Shown: one piece after another, positions 32,963 to 40,223 of the stretch
Numbering within the stretch: position 1 is the stretch's first letter
Layout of the letters: every line of letters starts with the position of its first letter
DNA from: a virus
IMG/VR virus record: IMGVR_UViG_3300025108_000135
Span: 1-40,223 of that record
Length of the DNA: 40,223 bases
Direction: 5' to 3' (one strand)
The notes under the pieces: generated by a model
Databases searched by the model: none
What the model was told of the DNA's origin: nothing
Seen by the model: the letters and a program-made list of their open reading frames with translations, nothing else
Program-made: the position numbers and the translations under genes

Positions 32963-33583
32963 TTATATCCTACATTTACCATCTTCACATAATATTGATG
33001 TGATTATGTCATTAACCGTTTTATATTTATTAGTTATACCTTTCTCAACTGATTCTTTCATTACTCCCATAAATGCTCCATGGGTAGATGGATTTGAGAC
33101 AAAGTCCCAACAAATCAATTCAAAGTCATCCTGCACTTCTACTACGCCTTCATTTCTAAGTTCTTTTACACTACCCAATCCTCTACTAGAAATACCTAAT
33201 GTAATGCCTTCTTTAAATAATGACTTTAATATTTTACCAGATGGAGTATCTAATACTTGAACGGTTCCTTTTAGATCATCGCCATCCCACCATATTTTTA
33301 AAACATTATGAGATACATTATTTAAATTCACAACGCTAGATTCTGGATGATCTAGTTCACCTAATGCTCTATTCTGATCTATATACTCACGTTGATATCG
33401 TTGACATTCACGCATTAAAATATTTTTAGGATATACTCTGCCGTTTTGATTTTTAGCACCAGCTCTCTGTAAAACGCCTTGTACTACGAATCCTCCTGGT
33501 ATGCCGTATTTTGCTCCGTTTGATTCATTAAGTGAACCAACTGGTTTAAATTGCATGAAGTCTTCTAATATTAATTTTGACAT
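32963..33583 (-). CDS. Prohead protease (gp21-like serine protease)
   Basis: It probably cuts scaffold, core and capsid proteins during head maturation. The 206-residue protein has the herpesvirus/gp21 protease pattern: NGRVYPKNILMREC near 48-60, catalytic His79 in GELDHPES, a Ser in LGISSRGLGS (Ser132 or Ser133) and WDFVSNPSTHGAFM towards the end. The place between portal and scaffold genes is the T4 order 20-21-22-23. The start has AGGAG. Self-cleavage is expected for the family, but no site was mapped. Confidence 0.88.
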   Translation of the reverse strand: MSKLILEDFMQFKPVGSLNESNGAKYGIPGGFVVQGVLQRAGAKNQNGRVYPKNILMRECQRYQREYIDQNRALGELDHPESSVVNLNNVSHNVLKIWWDGDDLKGTVQVLDTPSGKILKSLFKEGITLGISSRGLGSVKELRNEGVVEVQDDFELICWDFVSNPSTHGAFMGVMKESVEKGITNKYKTVNDIITSILCEDGKCRI

Positions 33584-33584
33584 T

Positions 33585-34199
33585 TTATTCTCCTAATGAT
33601 CTAACTCGCTCTGATATTTTAATTAATCGCTCTGATATTTTTCCTAATGCCTTGCTAGTACTAGGACCAAATCCAGAATGTGATATTCCTGATTCTGTTT
33701 TTAATCGACTAGTATATTTAATAGTTTCTTCAATTTCTTTCAATTGTTTAGCTACATTTTTAATAGATGCATTTACTTTTTTAGCAGGACTCATTTTAGG
33801 ATCACTCAATGCAAATGTTTTATAGCCTTCGATAAGACGCTCATATTTATTATCCATTGCTTCCTGGACTCTTTTATATCCTAATGCTTCAACAGTGTCA
33901 TCATCAGCTTTACCAAATGCTTTAGGCGTCATATATGCCCCAGCTCCTGCAGATGTAGAAATTTCTTCTAACTCATCTTCATCTTTATCGCTCAATGCTT
34001 TCTTCATTGACTCTTCAGTATCACCGTCGTTATCAAAATCTAAAAAATCAGGCTTAGCAGCTTCATTTTTTTCTTTTGCTGCTTTTTTCATTGACTCTTC
34101 AGTATCACCATCGTTATCTAAATCTAAAAAATCTGGTTTTGCTTTTTTTTCTTCGAGTGACTGAAAGCTTTCTTCTATTTGTTTTAAAAATGATTTCAT
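33585..34199 (-). CDS. Prohead-core protein with DxDNDGD repeats
   Basis: The 204-residue protein has two copies of KPDFLDxDNDGDTEESMKKA, at about 21-40 and 49-68, encoded by an 80-bp direct repeat. The core DLDNDGDTEE resembles EF-hand or dockerin calcium loops. The scaffold protein carries one similar motif. The C-terminal half is helical and basic (ASIKNVAKQLKEIEETIKYT). The location between portal and protease is where T4 has gp67 and gp68, small prohead-core proteins, so that role is likely. It overlaps the preceding gene as TAATG and ends 1 nt before the protease start region. Confidence 0.65.
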   Translation of the reverse strand: MKSFLKQIEESFQSLEEKKAKPDFLDLDNDGDTEESMKKAAKEKNEAAKPDFLDFDNDGDTEESMKKALSDKDEDELEEISTSAGAGAYMTPKAFGKADDDTVEALGYKRVQEAMDNKYERLIEGYKTFALSDPKMSPAKKVNASIKNVAKQLKEIEETIKYTSRLKTESGISHSGFGPSTSKALGKISERLIKISERVRSLGE

Positions 34200-35047
34200 T
34201 ATTGTATCCTATTTAATTCGTCAATTAAGTCCATATAACGCATTAATGATACGATATGGGACTCATTTAAACGTTTCATAGTTTCAACATTACAAAGCAT
34301 CTCTGAGAGTCGTGTGACCTTAATTTGTGTTACTTTGTCTGTTATGTGTTTAGAATGTTCTGCTAATTTATTTTTTAATGATGGTATTATATCGGATATA
34401 TATTCTTTTAATGCTTCGGTATCATTAACATTAGTAATATATTTATTTAACAATTGTTTCTGAGATTCTGACAATCCTGAATATTTTTCGTTAAATTTAT
34501 CAATCATTAACTTATATGTTAATAGACGTGTATCTTTTTCTTGTTTAGAGAATTCTTCAATAACAATATCTTTTTGTGTTTCTGATTTTCGTTCTATTAA
34601 TGTGTGCTCTAATACAGCATTTTTACATTCCATTAATTTTTTAGGATTATCAGAATCTTTATATTCAAACAACATGTATATTGATGCTAATGCTTTGTAA
34701 TTATTAATATGTATTTTAGAAATACGCTCAAATATAAAATTTTCAGATATTTCTTTAACTAGATTATATCGTTGTCTTTTTAATGTGCTCTGGTTGAGTC
34801 GGCTATATGATTCTCTAATAGTTCGCATAAATTCTAATGCTCTTGCTTCAGATTTATGTTGTTCTTTAATTAGTGAATTATATAAATTAAGTTCTTTTGA
34901 TAGTTCTGTATTTTTACCGAAATATTTTTTAATAATATCAATTGTTACTGTTTTATCAGATGACATTGTTTCTGATGTAAGTTTCCTTACAAGCATCTCA
35001 AATAAGATGCCGGTGTTTTTATATTTCGAATGTTTTAATTTTTTCAT
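34199..35047 (-). CDS. Conserved-looking head-region protein, function unknown
   Basis: The 282-residue protein begins MKKLKHSKYKNTGILFEMLV and is helical and rich in Lys, Glu, Ile and Leu (ARALEFMRTIRESYSRLNQS, LKNKLAEHSKHITDKVTQIK). I remember a similar KHSKYKNTGILFE start in proteins next to portal genes of aquatic T4-type phages, with no known function. No catalytic motif or membrane segment is present. The start lies 27 nt after an ATATTTAT motif; the end overlaps the DxDNDGD gene. A prohead-core or assembly role is inferred from position. Confidence 0.65.
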   Translation of the reverse strand: MKKLKHSKYKNTGILFEMLVRKLTSETMSSDKTVTIDIIKKYFGKNTELSKELNLYNSLIKEQHKSEARALEFMRTIRESYSRLNQSTLKRQRYNLVKEISENFIFERISKIHINNYKALASIYMLFEYKDSDNPKKLMECKNAVLEHTLIERKSETQKDIVIEEFSKQEKDTRLLTYKLMIDKFNEKYSGLSESQKQLLNKYITNVNDTEALKEYISDIIPSLKNKLAEHSKHITDKVTQIKVTRLSEMLCNVETMKRLNESHIVSLMRYMDLIDELNRIQ

Positions 35048-35073
35048 ACTGGTGCCAGTAGTTTTATTTATTA

Positions 35074-35081
35074 ATAAATAT
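35074..35081 (-). promoter_or_regulatory. ATATTTAT motif after the portal gene
   Basis: The motif TATATTTATTAATAAATAAA lies 26 nt before the start at 35047, in a gap of 42 nt after the portal gene. It can start transcription of the core and protease genes. Confidence 0.65.
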
Positions 35082-35089
35082 AGACAAAT

Positions 35090-36919
35090 TTATAAAATAT
35101 TGTTTTCATCTAACATTGTTCCCGAATCCGTGTCTTTTGTTTCAGGATTTAGTGTTTCTGCTATAATTTTTTGTCTTTTTTGATTCTTAAAATAATTTAA
35201 AACATTTTTTTGTTCAGATGTCATTGATAGTTTTCTTTGACGTACATCTGGTTGAAATGCATTTGTTTGATTTTTTATATTAAATGCTTGATCTAACGTT
35301 TTCTTACCAGTTGGATCCCATCCAAATTCATTAGCGTGTTGGCCTGATTTAATTCCTTCTTTAGGTCGACCGCCTTTATCTTTTTCCTCAACATCGTCAG
35401 AGCTCATATGCATTGACGCTAAGTCGTGTGGTGTTCCATATGATGTACCTGTTATAGTCGGATCATTGCCTTCTTGTTCAATTTGATTTTGACGGAAACG
35501 TAATTTTAAATCTTCAATAACATTGGTTCTTTCTTGTAACCATTGTTCTTCGGACATGTTAAATATGTATTCATATATGTATTTATCTGATACTAATTTA
35601 CTATCTTTCATTGTATTAGCAAGTTGTATTTTTTCATTCATTAATGCAACTTTTTGCTGATCATATATAATAGACGGAGATGTTAATGCTAAGTCAAAAT
35701 TAATTAAGTCTTCGCCTTCATATCCTTGTGATGCTAAATGTACGATTGCAATTTTATAAAGTTCAGATGTTATAATTTTTTGAATTCGTTCAATTGTTCT
35801 AGCAAAACGAATATCCATGGAAGCCAATGATGTTTTTCCTTCAACCCCTTCACTATAACCTAAGAATGGTTTAGGTATTTTTAGAGCAGCCATCATTTTA
35901 TTTTTTACATATTCGATATCTTCAGTACCAGTCCATGTCATACCTGGTAATGTATCTATTTGTGTTGACGACTGTCCTCCACGTACTGGTAAAAAATAAT
36001 CTTCAAGCATATTATTAAGATTAAACTTAAGATTATAATTTCCGGTATTTTGATCTACGTGTGGTATTTTTTTCATCTTATCGATGATTTGTTGCATAAA
36101 TGTGTCTACTTCATTTGGAGGAATATTTCCAATATCAACTTTAAAAATACGTTTTTCTGGAGCTCGCATTATTCTGTGAATAAGCATTGCATCTTCTAAC
36201 ATTGTTAGTTTTTGGAATTCTTGCCTTGCTCCTTCTAACATTGAACGACCATATGGTAAGAAATTTGAATCAGATAATAATCTAAAGTGAGCGATTTCAA
36301 AAACATCATACCACTCTTCGTGAGTTGATAAGTGTTTAAATTTTATTTCATATTCGCCAGTATCGCTATTATATTCTTCATATCGTTCGATCTCATAACT
36401 AGAAAGCGGTCTAGCATTAATTACTCCTAACTCATCAGCAATATCTAGTTTTAAAAAGAAATCACCATATTTTGTCACGTTACGAATCCATGACCACATA
36501 TTGAAATCGATATTCAATATATCATAGAATAGATTATAAAGTATTTTTTGTATTTTACTATCATTAGTTTTAATAGTTAATATATCACCAAATTGATCTT
36601 CTAATGTAGACTCATCCGAATATATGTCTAATGCTGAATGAATAATTGGATCTTTATCCATCATTTCGTAATCAGTATATAACTGCATACGATTTTGATG
36701 CATATAATAATTAGAATCATATCCACCATTCATTCCGCCAATCTTATGTCGATTAGCACCATGTAATCTTGTATATCTATCAGAAATTTTACTCTTTGCT
36801 AAATTTCCGTCTGATTGTAATCTATTAGTATCGAGTACACGTAGTTTGTTGTTTCCAACATTCTTTACAATTATATTTGTACTGAATAGATTTCTTAACC
36901 GTTTTCTTAAAGAAGCCAT
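35090..36919 (-). CDS. Portal protein (gp20-like)
   Basis: It forms the ring at the head vertex through which DNA is packed. The 609 residues show the gp20 layout: YEMMDKDPIIHSALDIYSDE near 84-103, ILYNLFYDILNIDFNMWSWI with RNVTKYGDFFLKLDI, LPYGRSMLEGARQEFQKLTM, then APEKRIFKVDIGNIPPNEVD and FLPVRGGQSSTQIDTLPGM. The C-terminal 100 residues are charged and probably flexible. It follows the terminase gene with a 51-nt gap that holds an ATATTTAT motif. The family is certain from these segments. Confidence 0.94.
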   Translation of the reverse strand: MASLRKRLRNLFSTNIIVKNVGNNKLRVLDTNRLQSDGNLAKSKISDRYTRLHGANRHKIGGMNGGYDSNYYMHQNRMQLYTDYEMMDKDPIIHSALDIYSDESTLEDQFGDILTIKTNDSKIQKILYNLFYDILNIDFNMWSWIRNVTKYGDFFLKLDIADELGVINARPLSSYEIERYEEYNSDTGEYEIKFKHLSTHEEWYDVFEIAHFRLLSDSNFLPYGRSMLEGARQEFQKLTMLEDAMLIHRIMRAPEKRIFKVDIGNIPPNEVDTFMQQIIDKMKKIPHVDQNTGNYNLKFNLNNMLEDYFLPVRGGQSSTQIDTLPGMTWTGTEDIEYVKNKMMAALKIPKPFLGYSEGVEGKTSLASMDIRFARTIERIQKIITSELYKIAIVHLASQGYEGEDLINFDLALTSPSIIYDQQKVALMNEKIQLANTMKDSKLVSDKYIYEYIFNMSEEQWLQERTNVIEDLKLRFRQNQIEQEGNDPTITGTSYGTPHDLASMHMSSDDVEEKDKGGRPKEGIKSGQHANEFGWDPTGKKTLDQAFNIKNQTNAFQPDVRQRKLSMTSEQKNVLNYFKNQKRQKIIAETLNPETKDTDSGTMLDENNIL

Positions 36920-36937
36920 ATGGTATTTTCTTTTATT

Positions 36938-36945
36938 ATAAATAT
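36938..36945 (-). promoter_or_regulatory. ATATTTAT motif before the portal gene
   Basis: The motif TTATATTTATAATAAAAG lies 18 nt before the portal start, between the terminase stop and the portal ATG. No ribosome-binding site is obvious between it and the start. Confidence 0.7.
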
Positions 36946-36970
36946 AAGTACTTTAAGATCCAAGCAATTT

Positions 36971-38551
36971 TTACAATAACCAAGTTAATCCTTCGTCAGA
37001 TTTACCATTATTCCAATCCCAACCAGAGTCTCTAGGTTTATTTTTACCTGTATAAATAACACTATCTGTTTTTTGAAATTGTGATAATGCTCGTTTGTTT
37101 AGATCAATTCCTTGTTGTCGTAATTTTAATGATGTATCACGTAACCATAACCCGATACAAAATGCCATAGTTAAATCATCATTATAACCACTCTGTGCTT
37201 GAGCTTTCCCATTTAACCAATGAAAGACAAATAGTTCTTGTATGAGACGCTTACTCCGTATTATTGGAGTTTTTTCTCGCATATACATTTCTAATGCTGA
37301 TATCATTAATGGTCGTGTTCTACTAGTAGTAGATACACCAGGTACCATTTTTGATTTGTCTTTCATATCATATCCTTTTTGTAGTTGGACATCCACATCG
37401 ACATAACCATCATCTTTGTATGTGTAAAATAAATTTTCGTAATTTCTATCTAGTGCTGGTTGAATTGCAGCCCATCCAATATTAGCATTTTCAATTGCCA
37501 GTAATGCGTTATTCCATTCGGTAGCAACTGTAACTAACATGTTTCCAAAATCTTTTGGAGGCAATTTACCTTTATATTCAGCTACTTGAGTTATTGTTTC
37601 TACTTCAATTACATGAAACGTGGACCAGTCGGCACTATCACCACGAGCGACATCTGCAATTACCATATAATTTTTTGAGTAGTCAGGATATTCCCAAACC
37701 CAATAACCATGATCATGTCCTCGCTTTTCTATAGGATCGGTGCATGTAGATTCATATTCGGCTAATATATTACCATCAATTACAGTGTGTCCTGAACTAA
37801 CAAAATCACAATCACACTCCTGAGCTGCTCCACGTTCTCCTAATAATTGTGTTTGTCTATCTCTCCATTCTTGATCGCGATCTGGATGCACCGTCCAATG
37901 TAACTTTATATTGTTCCATTCTGTTTGTGGATTTGTTTCTCCATCAACCCATGTTTTATGAAACCAGTTACCTATACCATTAGGAGTAGATAATACAATA
38001 GCCCCACCACCAGTTGATAGTGTTGCTTGAGATGCTATCCATATTTCTTCAATATTTCGAATAAACGCAGCTTCATCTATTATTAATAGTGATAATGCTT
38101 CTGAACGTGCACCCGTTGTCGCAGAAGAAACTGCTTTTATTTGTGATCCGTTTTTAAATTTTAACGATAATTTATTATCAGCTTCAATTGTTCCTTTTAA
38201 CCAACTAGGTAAGTTGTCATGCATTACCCTGACTTTAGTTACAAGATTTTTTGCTACTTCTTGTGTAGTTGCAATAACTAACACGTTGAAGTCTTCTTGA
38301 AATAACATGCTCCATAGTGCAAATCCAGCAGATAAAGTTGATATACCTAACTGCCTAGATTTTAAAATAACACTATATCTATTGTCTTGTAAATTGGTTA
38401 ATGAATCTTCCTGAAATGGATATAAATTAAATTTAATTTTTCCTTTTTTAGGATGTTGTATATAACAATATTGCCGCATAAAAAATACTGGATCAGCAGC
38501 ACACATTTGATATTGTTGCTGTATTATTTGTTTTATGCTAGGCTGTGACAT
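36971..38551 (-). CDS. Large terminase subunit (gp17-like)
   Basis: This is the ATPase and nuclease that packs DNA into the head. I chose the ATG at 38551 (MSQPSIKQIIQQQ, 526 residues), because it overlaps the preceding stop as TAATG; the longer frame from 38617 lies inside that gene. Walker A is KSRQLGIS at 64-71, Walker B with catalytic Glu is LLIIDEAA at 155-162, and LSTPNGIGNWF is the coupling motif. The nuclease part has IADVARGDSADWSTFHVIEV, then AIENANIGWAAIQ and GYNDDLTMAFCIG. The likely small subunit was not recognised. The gene order, terminase then portal, is as in T4. Confidence 0.94.
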   Translation of the reverse strand: MSQPSIKQIIQQQYQMCAADPVFFMRQYCYIQHPKKGKIKFNLYPFQEDSLTNLQDNRYSVILKSRQLGISTLSAGFALWSMLFQEDFNVLVIATTQEVAKNLVTKVRVMHDNLPSWLKGTIEADNKLSLKFKNGSQIKAVSSATTGARSEALSLLIIDEAAFIRNIEEIWIASQATLSTGGGAIVLSTPNGIGNWFHKTWVDGETNPQTEWNNIKLHWTVHPDRDQEWRDRQTQLLGERGAAQECDCDFVSSGHTVIDGNILAEYESTCTDPIEKRGHDHGYWVWEYPDYSKNYMVIADVARGDSADWSTFHVIEVETITQVAEYKGKLPPKDFGNMLVTVATEWNNALLAIENANIGWAAIQPALDRNYENLFYTYKDDGYVDVDVQLQKGYDMKDKSKMVPGVSTTSRTRPLMISALEMYMREKTPIIRSKRLIQELFVFHWLNGKAQAQSGYNDDLTMAFCIGLWLRDTSLKLRQQGIDLNKRALSQFQKTDSVIYTGKNKPRDSGWDWNNGKSDEGLTWLL

Positions 38552-38931
38552 TATTGAATTACTCCTACAATAAATTTGCCAGTTAGTATCGTTGTAAGAA
38601 TACCAGCACCGAACCAAACAACTTTATTATTATACCATTTAGGTTGTAACTTTTTTTGTTGTTCAATATATAAATTTATGTTAGTTTCTAATAAATCAAT
38701 TTGTTGCTGTTTATATACTAATTGTAATGAATCTAATTTAATTAGTTCATCTTGTTTATCTATAACAGCTGTTTGTTGATTTATTAGTTGATTATTAACT
38801 GAATCTTTATAATATAAATCATCTAAAGTTTCTGATATATCATGTATTTGTTGTTCTGTAAAACATGTGTCAACAACCGTTTGACTGAATCCGACTATTG
38901 GAAATAATAATACAAGTATTAATTGTTTCAT
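38551..38931 (-). CDS. Exported coiled-coil protein with C-terminal membrane anchor (spanin-like layout)
   Basis: The 126-residue protein has a signal peptide (KQLILVLLFPIVGFSQ, probable cut near 16-18), a coiled-coil part (about 25-95, rich in Gln, Leu and Asp) and a C-terminal membrane segment (WFGAGILTTILTGKFIVGVI, 106-125). The GFSQ end of the signal is typical of Bacteroidota secreted proteins. Cys23 is not in a normal lipobox. The arrangement resembles a one-protein spanin that spans the periplasm, but a structural role is possible as well. It overlaps both neighbours (ATGA upstream, TAATG with terminase). Confidence 0.6.
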   Translation of the reverse strand: MKQLILVLLFPIVGFSQTVVDTCFTEQQIHDISETLDDLYYKDSVNNQLINQQTAVIDKQDELIKLDSLQLVYKQQQIDLLETNINLYIEQQKKLQPKWYNNKVVWFGAGILTTILTGKFIVGVIQ

Positions 38932-39272
38932 CGTTTTTTCTTAGTTTTTGAAACAATATTATGTTTTGCTTGTGCTGTAGTTTTCTTTGGACGACCAGGA
39001 CGACGTTTTGCTGTTTTAGTAGCTTTTGTTTTTTTAACAGTTTCTTTTAATTCTGTTAATTCTTTTTTTACTTGTCGTTTTTGCGTTTTAACTTGATCTT
39101 CTTTTCCTTTAACACGTTCAATTTTTTTTGTGTTATCGTCAATCTTTTCTTGTATTTTTTCTACTGTTTTTCGATTACGTAATTTTCCAATTGTTGCAAT
39201 CAGAGCTAATAATCCTATAATTCCACCAATGATCCATTTACCATGTGATTTAATAGTGTTCCAAATTTTCAT
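38928..39272 (-). CDS. Membrane-anchored coiled-coil protein with basic, AT-hook-like tail
   Basis: The 114-residue protein has one N-terminal membrane segment (WIIGGIIGLLALIATIG, 13-29), then a charged coiled coil (about 33-85) and a very basic C-terminus with RRPGRPKK at 90-97, similar to an AT-hook. By the positive-inside rule the C-terminus should be in the cytoplasm. The role is unknown: a holin or inner-membrane spanin partner for the next gene, or a protein that ties DNA or RNA to the membrane. The start has AGGAG, and its stop overlaps the next start (ATGA). Confidence 0.55.
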   Translation of the reverse strand: MKIWNTIKSHGKWIIGGIIGLLALIATIGKLRNRKTVEKIQEKIDDNTKKIERVKGKEDQVKTQKRQVKKELTELKETVKKTKATKTAKRRPGRPKKTTAQAKHNIVSKTKKKR

Positions 39273-39922
39273 TTTGTTTCTCCTGTAACTGTTTTGTTTA
39301 ATTTATTTAAAAAGTCTATTTTATATGACTCAAATCCTTTTGTGATTTTTTCTTCGAATTCTTCTGGTGTCATTTGTGCAGCCCATGTTTCAGTTTCTCC
39401 TTCACTGTTAATAACTAGTTTAGATGCTTTAGTATATGCCTCTCTTAACATATCAACATCTTGTTCTGCTTTCTTTAACCATGCTAATGCATTAGCTTCT
39501 ATTTTTTTATTAGCATATTCTTCAAATTTACCCGTTTTCTTAAGTTCATGCTCCATATCAATAACACAGTCAAAACACATTCCGTGGATTGCTCTCATTT
39601 TTTGATTAAGATAATAGTTAGGATCACAAGTACATGTCTCTTTTGGACATTTAGCATATGATCTTAATTCTTCTCGAACTTCACTAAGTACTTCTGAATT
39701 TTTTGGTTTTCTTGTTCTGAATCCATCAAATTGTTCTACTATGGTAATATTACCATTAGCATCAACATCTTCCCAGATATCTCCAATTTCATGATGTTCA
39801 TTTCTTTTTTTCGTTGCCTCAGCATCACTAAATCCAACAGTTTTTTTTGTTTGGAATTTGTGAGTACCGTCAATCATTTGTTGAACGGCTTTGATGTTTT
39901 GTAACTTGTTTGTTTTTGCCAT
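39269..39922 (-). CDS. Cys-rich, possibly zinc-binding protein, function unknown
   Basis: The 217-residue protein has Cys92, Cys97, Cys99 (KCPKETCTCD) and Cys116, Cys119 (GMCFDC), enough for a zinc site. A helical part follows (IDMEHELKKTGKFEEYANKK), then TETWAAQMTPEEFEEKITKG. I recall related proteins with a MCFDCVIDMEHEL core near packaging or head genes in aquatic T4-type phages, without a role. The position upstream of the terminase gene would suit a packaging factor, but there is no DNA-binding motif I can name. The end overlaps the next gene by four bases. Confidence 0.65.
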   Translation of the reverse strand: MAKTNKLQNIKAVQQMIDGTHKFQTKKTVGFSDAEATKKRNEHHEIGDIWEDVDANGNITIVEQFDGFRTRKPKNSEVLSEVREELRSYAKCPKETCTCDPNYYLNQKMRAIHGMCFDCVIDMEHELKKTGKFEEYANKKIEANALAWLKKAEQDVDMLREAYTKASKLVINSEGETETWAAQMTPEEFEEKITKGFESYKIDFLNKLNKTVTGETK

Positions 39923-39934
39923 AACTTTTTATGT

Positions 39935-40223
39935 TTAATTTTCAGTATAATCGTCTGATGGAGATGGAGATGGTAATTTAATATCTGCATTTCTCATTGC
40001 TGTTGCGATTGCTTTTTTAAATTCTTTAGACTTTTTTGCAGTCATACCTTTCATTAAATCTTTAATTGGTTGCACAACTTCTGGTGCAACTTCGATCGGA
40101 GTAGCGTTTGCTAATTTTGATTTTATATCGGCTACAAATGAATCAACGGATGCTTTCATTTTATTAACTGTTTCAGTGGATGATGTATCAGATGTAGTTT
40201 CAGCAGTATCAGTTGATGTTGGT
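39935..40223 (-). CDS. Partial protein, open at the right window edge, function unknown
   Basis: The frame is open from the window edge to the stop at 39935. An internal ATG at 40159 is possible, but the 21 codons before it continue the same frame (PTSTDTAETTSDTSSTETVN), a Thr/Ser-rich linker, so the gene probably starts outside the window. The visible part, 74 residues after that ATG, is helical (FVADIKSKLANATPI, KKSKEFKKAIATAMRNAD) and ends with a Ser/Pro/Asp tail. No family is recognised. It lies 12 nt before the Cys-rich gene and so belongs to the same operon. Confidence 0.6.
   Translation of the reverse strand, partial: PTSTDTAETTSDTSSTETVNKMKASVDSFVADIKSKLANATPIEVAPEVVQPIKDLMKGMTAKKSKEFKKAIATAMRNADIKLPSPSPSDDYTEN

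Noticed and set aside
100-36945. TATAAATA on the plus strand read as T4 late promoters for antisense transcripts
   Set aside because: Many copies fit by sequence, but there are no plus-strand genes to serve, and the fixed spacing to minus-strand starts is better explained by sense promoters. Kept only as an alternative in the findings.

Overview
The window is part of the genome of a tailed phage with a contractile tail (a distant T4-type myovirus). Every gene I can support reads on the minus strand, so transcription runs from high to low coordinates. The sequence is very AT-rich. The likely host is a member of the Bacteroidota, possibly a marine or freshwater flavobacterium. That is an inference from three things: a phage-encoded ribosomal protein bS21 whose C-terminus looks like the Bacteroidota type, a secreted protein whose signal peptide ends in a Bacteroidota-like GFSQ, and fibre proteins of the 'NWKKVIxSGS' type that I remember from aquatic phage metagenomes. 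I could run no search.

Layout in the direction of transcription. 40223-38551: a protein open at the window edge, a Cys-rich protein and two small membrane proteins with coiled coils. 38551-28865: packaging and head genes (large terminase, portal, prohead-core proteins, prohead protease, a bS21 homologue, scaffold, major capsid protein). 28749-24384: a small unknown, a PhoH-type ATPase, then neck and tail-completion proteins in the T4 order 13-14-15. 24339-19290: an accessory fibre module with two fibres that share an N-terminal anchor, several small proteins, a DUF1566-like protein, and a remnant of a lost fibre gene next to a duplicated promoter. 19209-8528: sheath, tube, tape-measure chaperones (probably joined by a frameshift), tape measure, and baseplate and hub proteins. 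8503-4621: an unusual cassette holding a very compact family A DNA polymerase-like protein, a possible PD-(D/E)XK nuclease, an unknown and a ParB/sulfiredoxin-like protein. 4514-112: a replication and recombination operon (gp32-type SSB, RecA, FEN/RNase H, DnaB-type helicase). The first codons of one more gene are at the left edge.

Regulation is unusually readable. Fifteen copies of ATATTTAT (minus strand) lie in front of genes, mostly ending 14-26 nt before the start codon, and almost all are in front of virion genes. Several follow directly on an intrinsic terminator. With no visible conserved -35 box, this looks like a T4-style late promoter that has only a -10-like element. No tRNA, CRISPR array, insertion sequence or attachment site was seen, and no gene-free stretch exceeds 300 bases.
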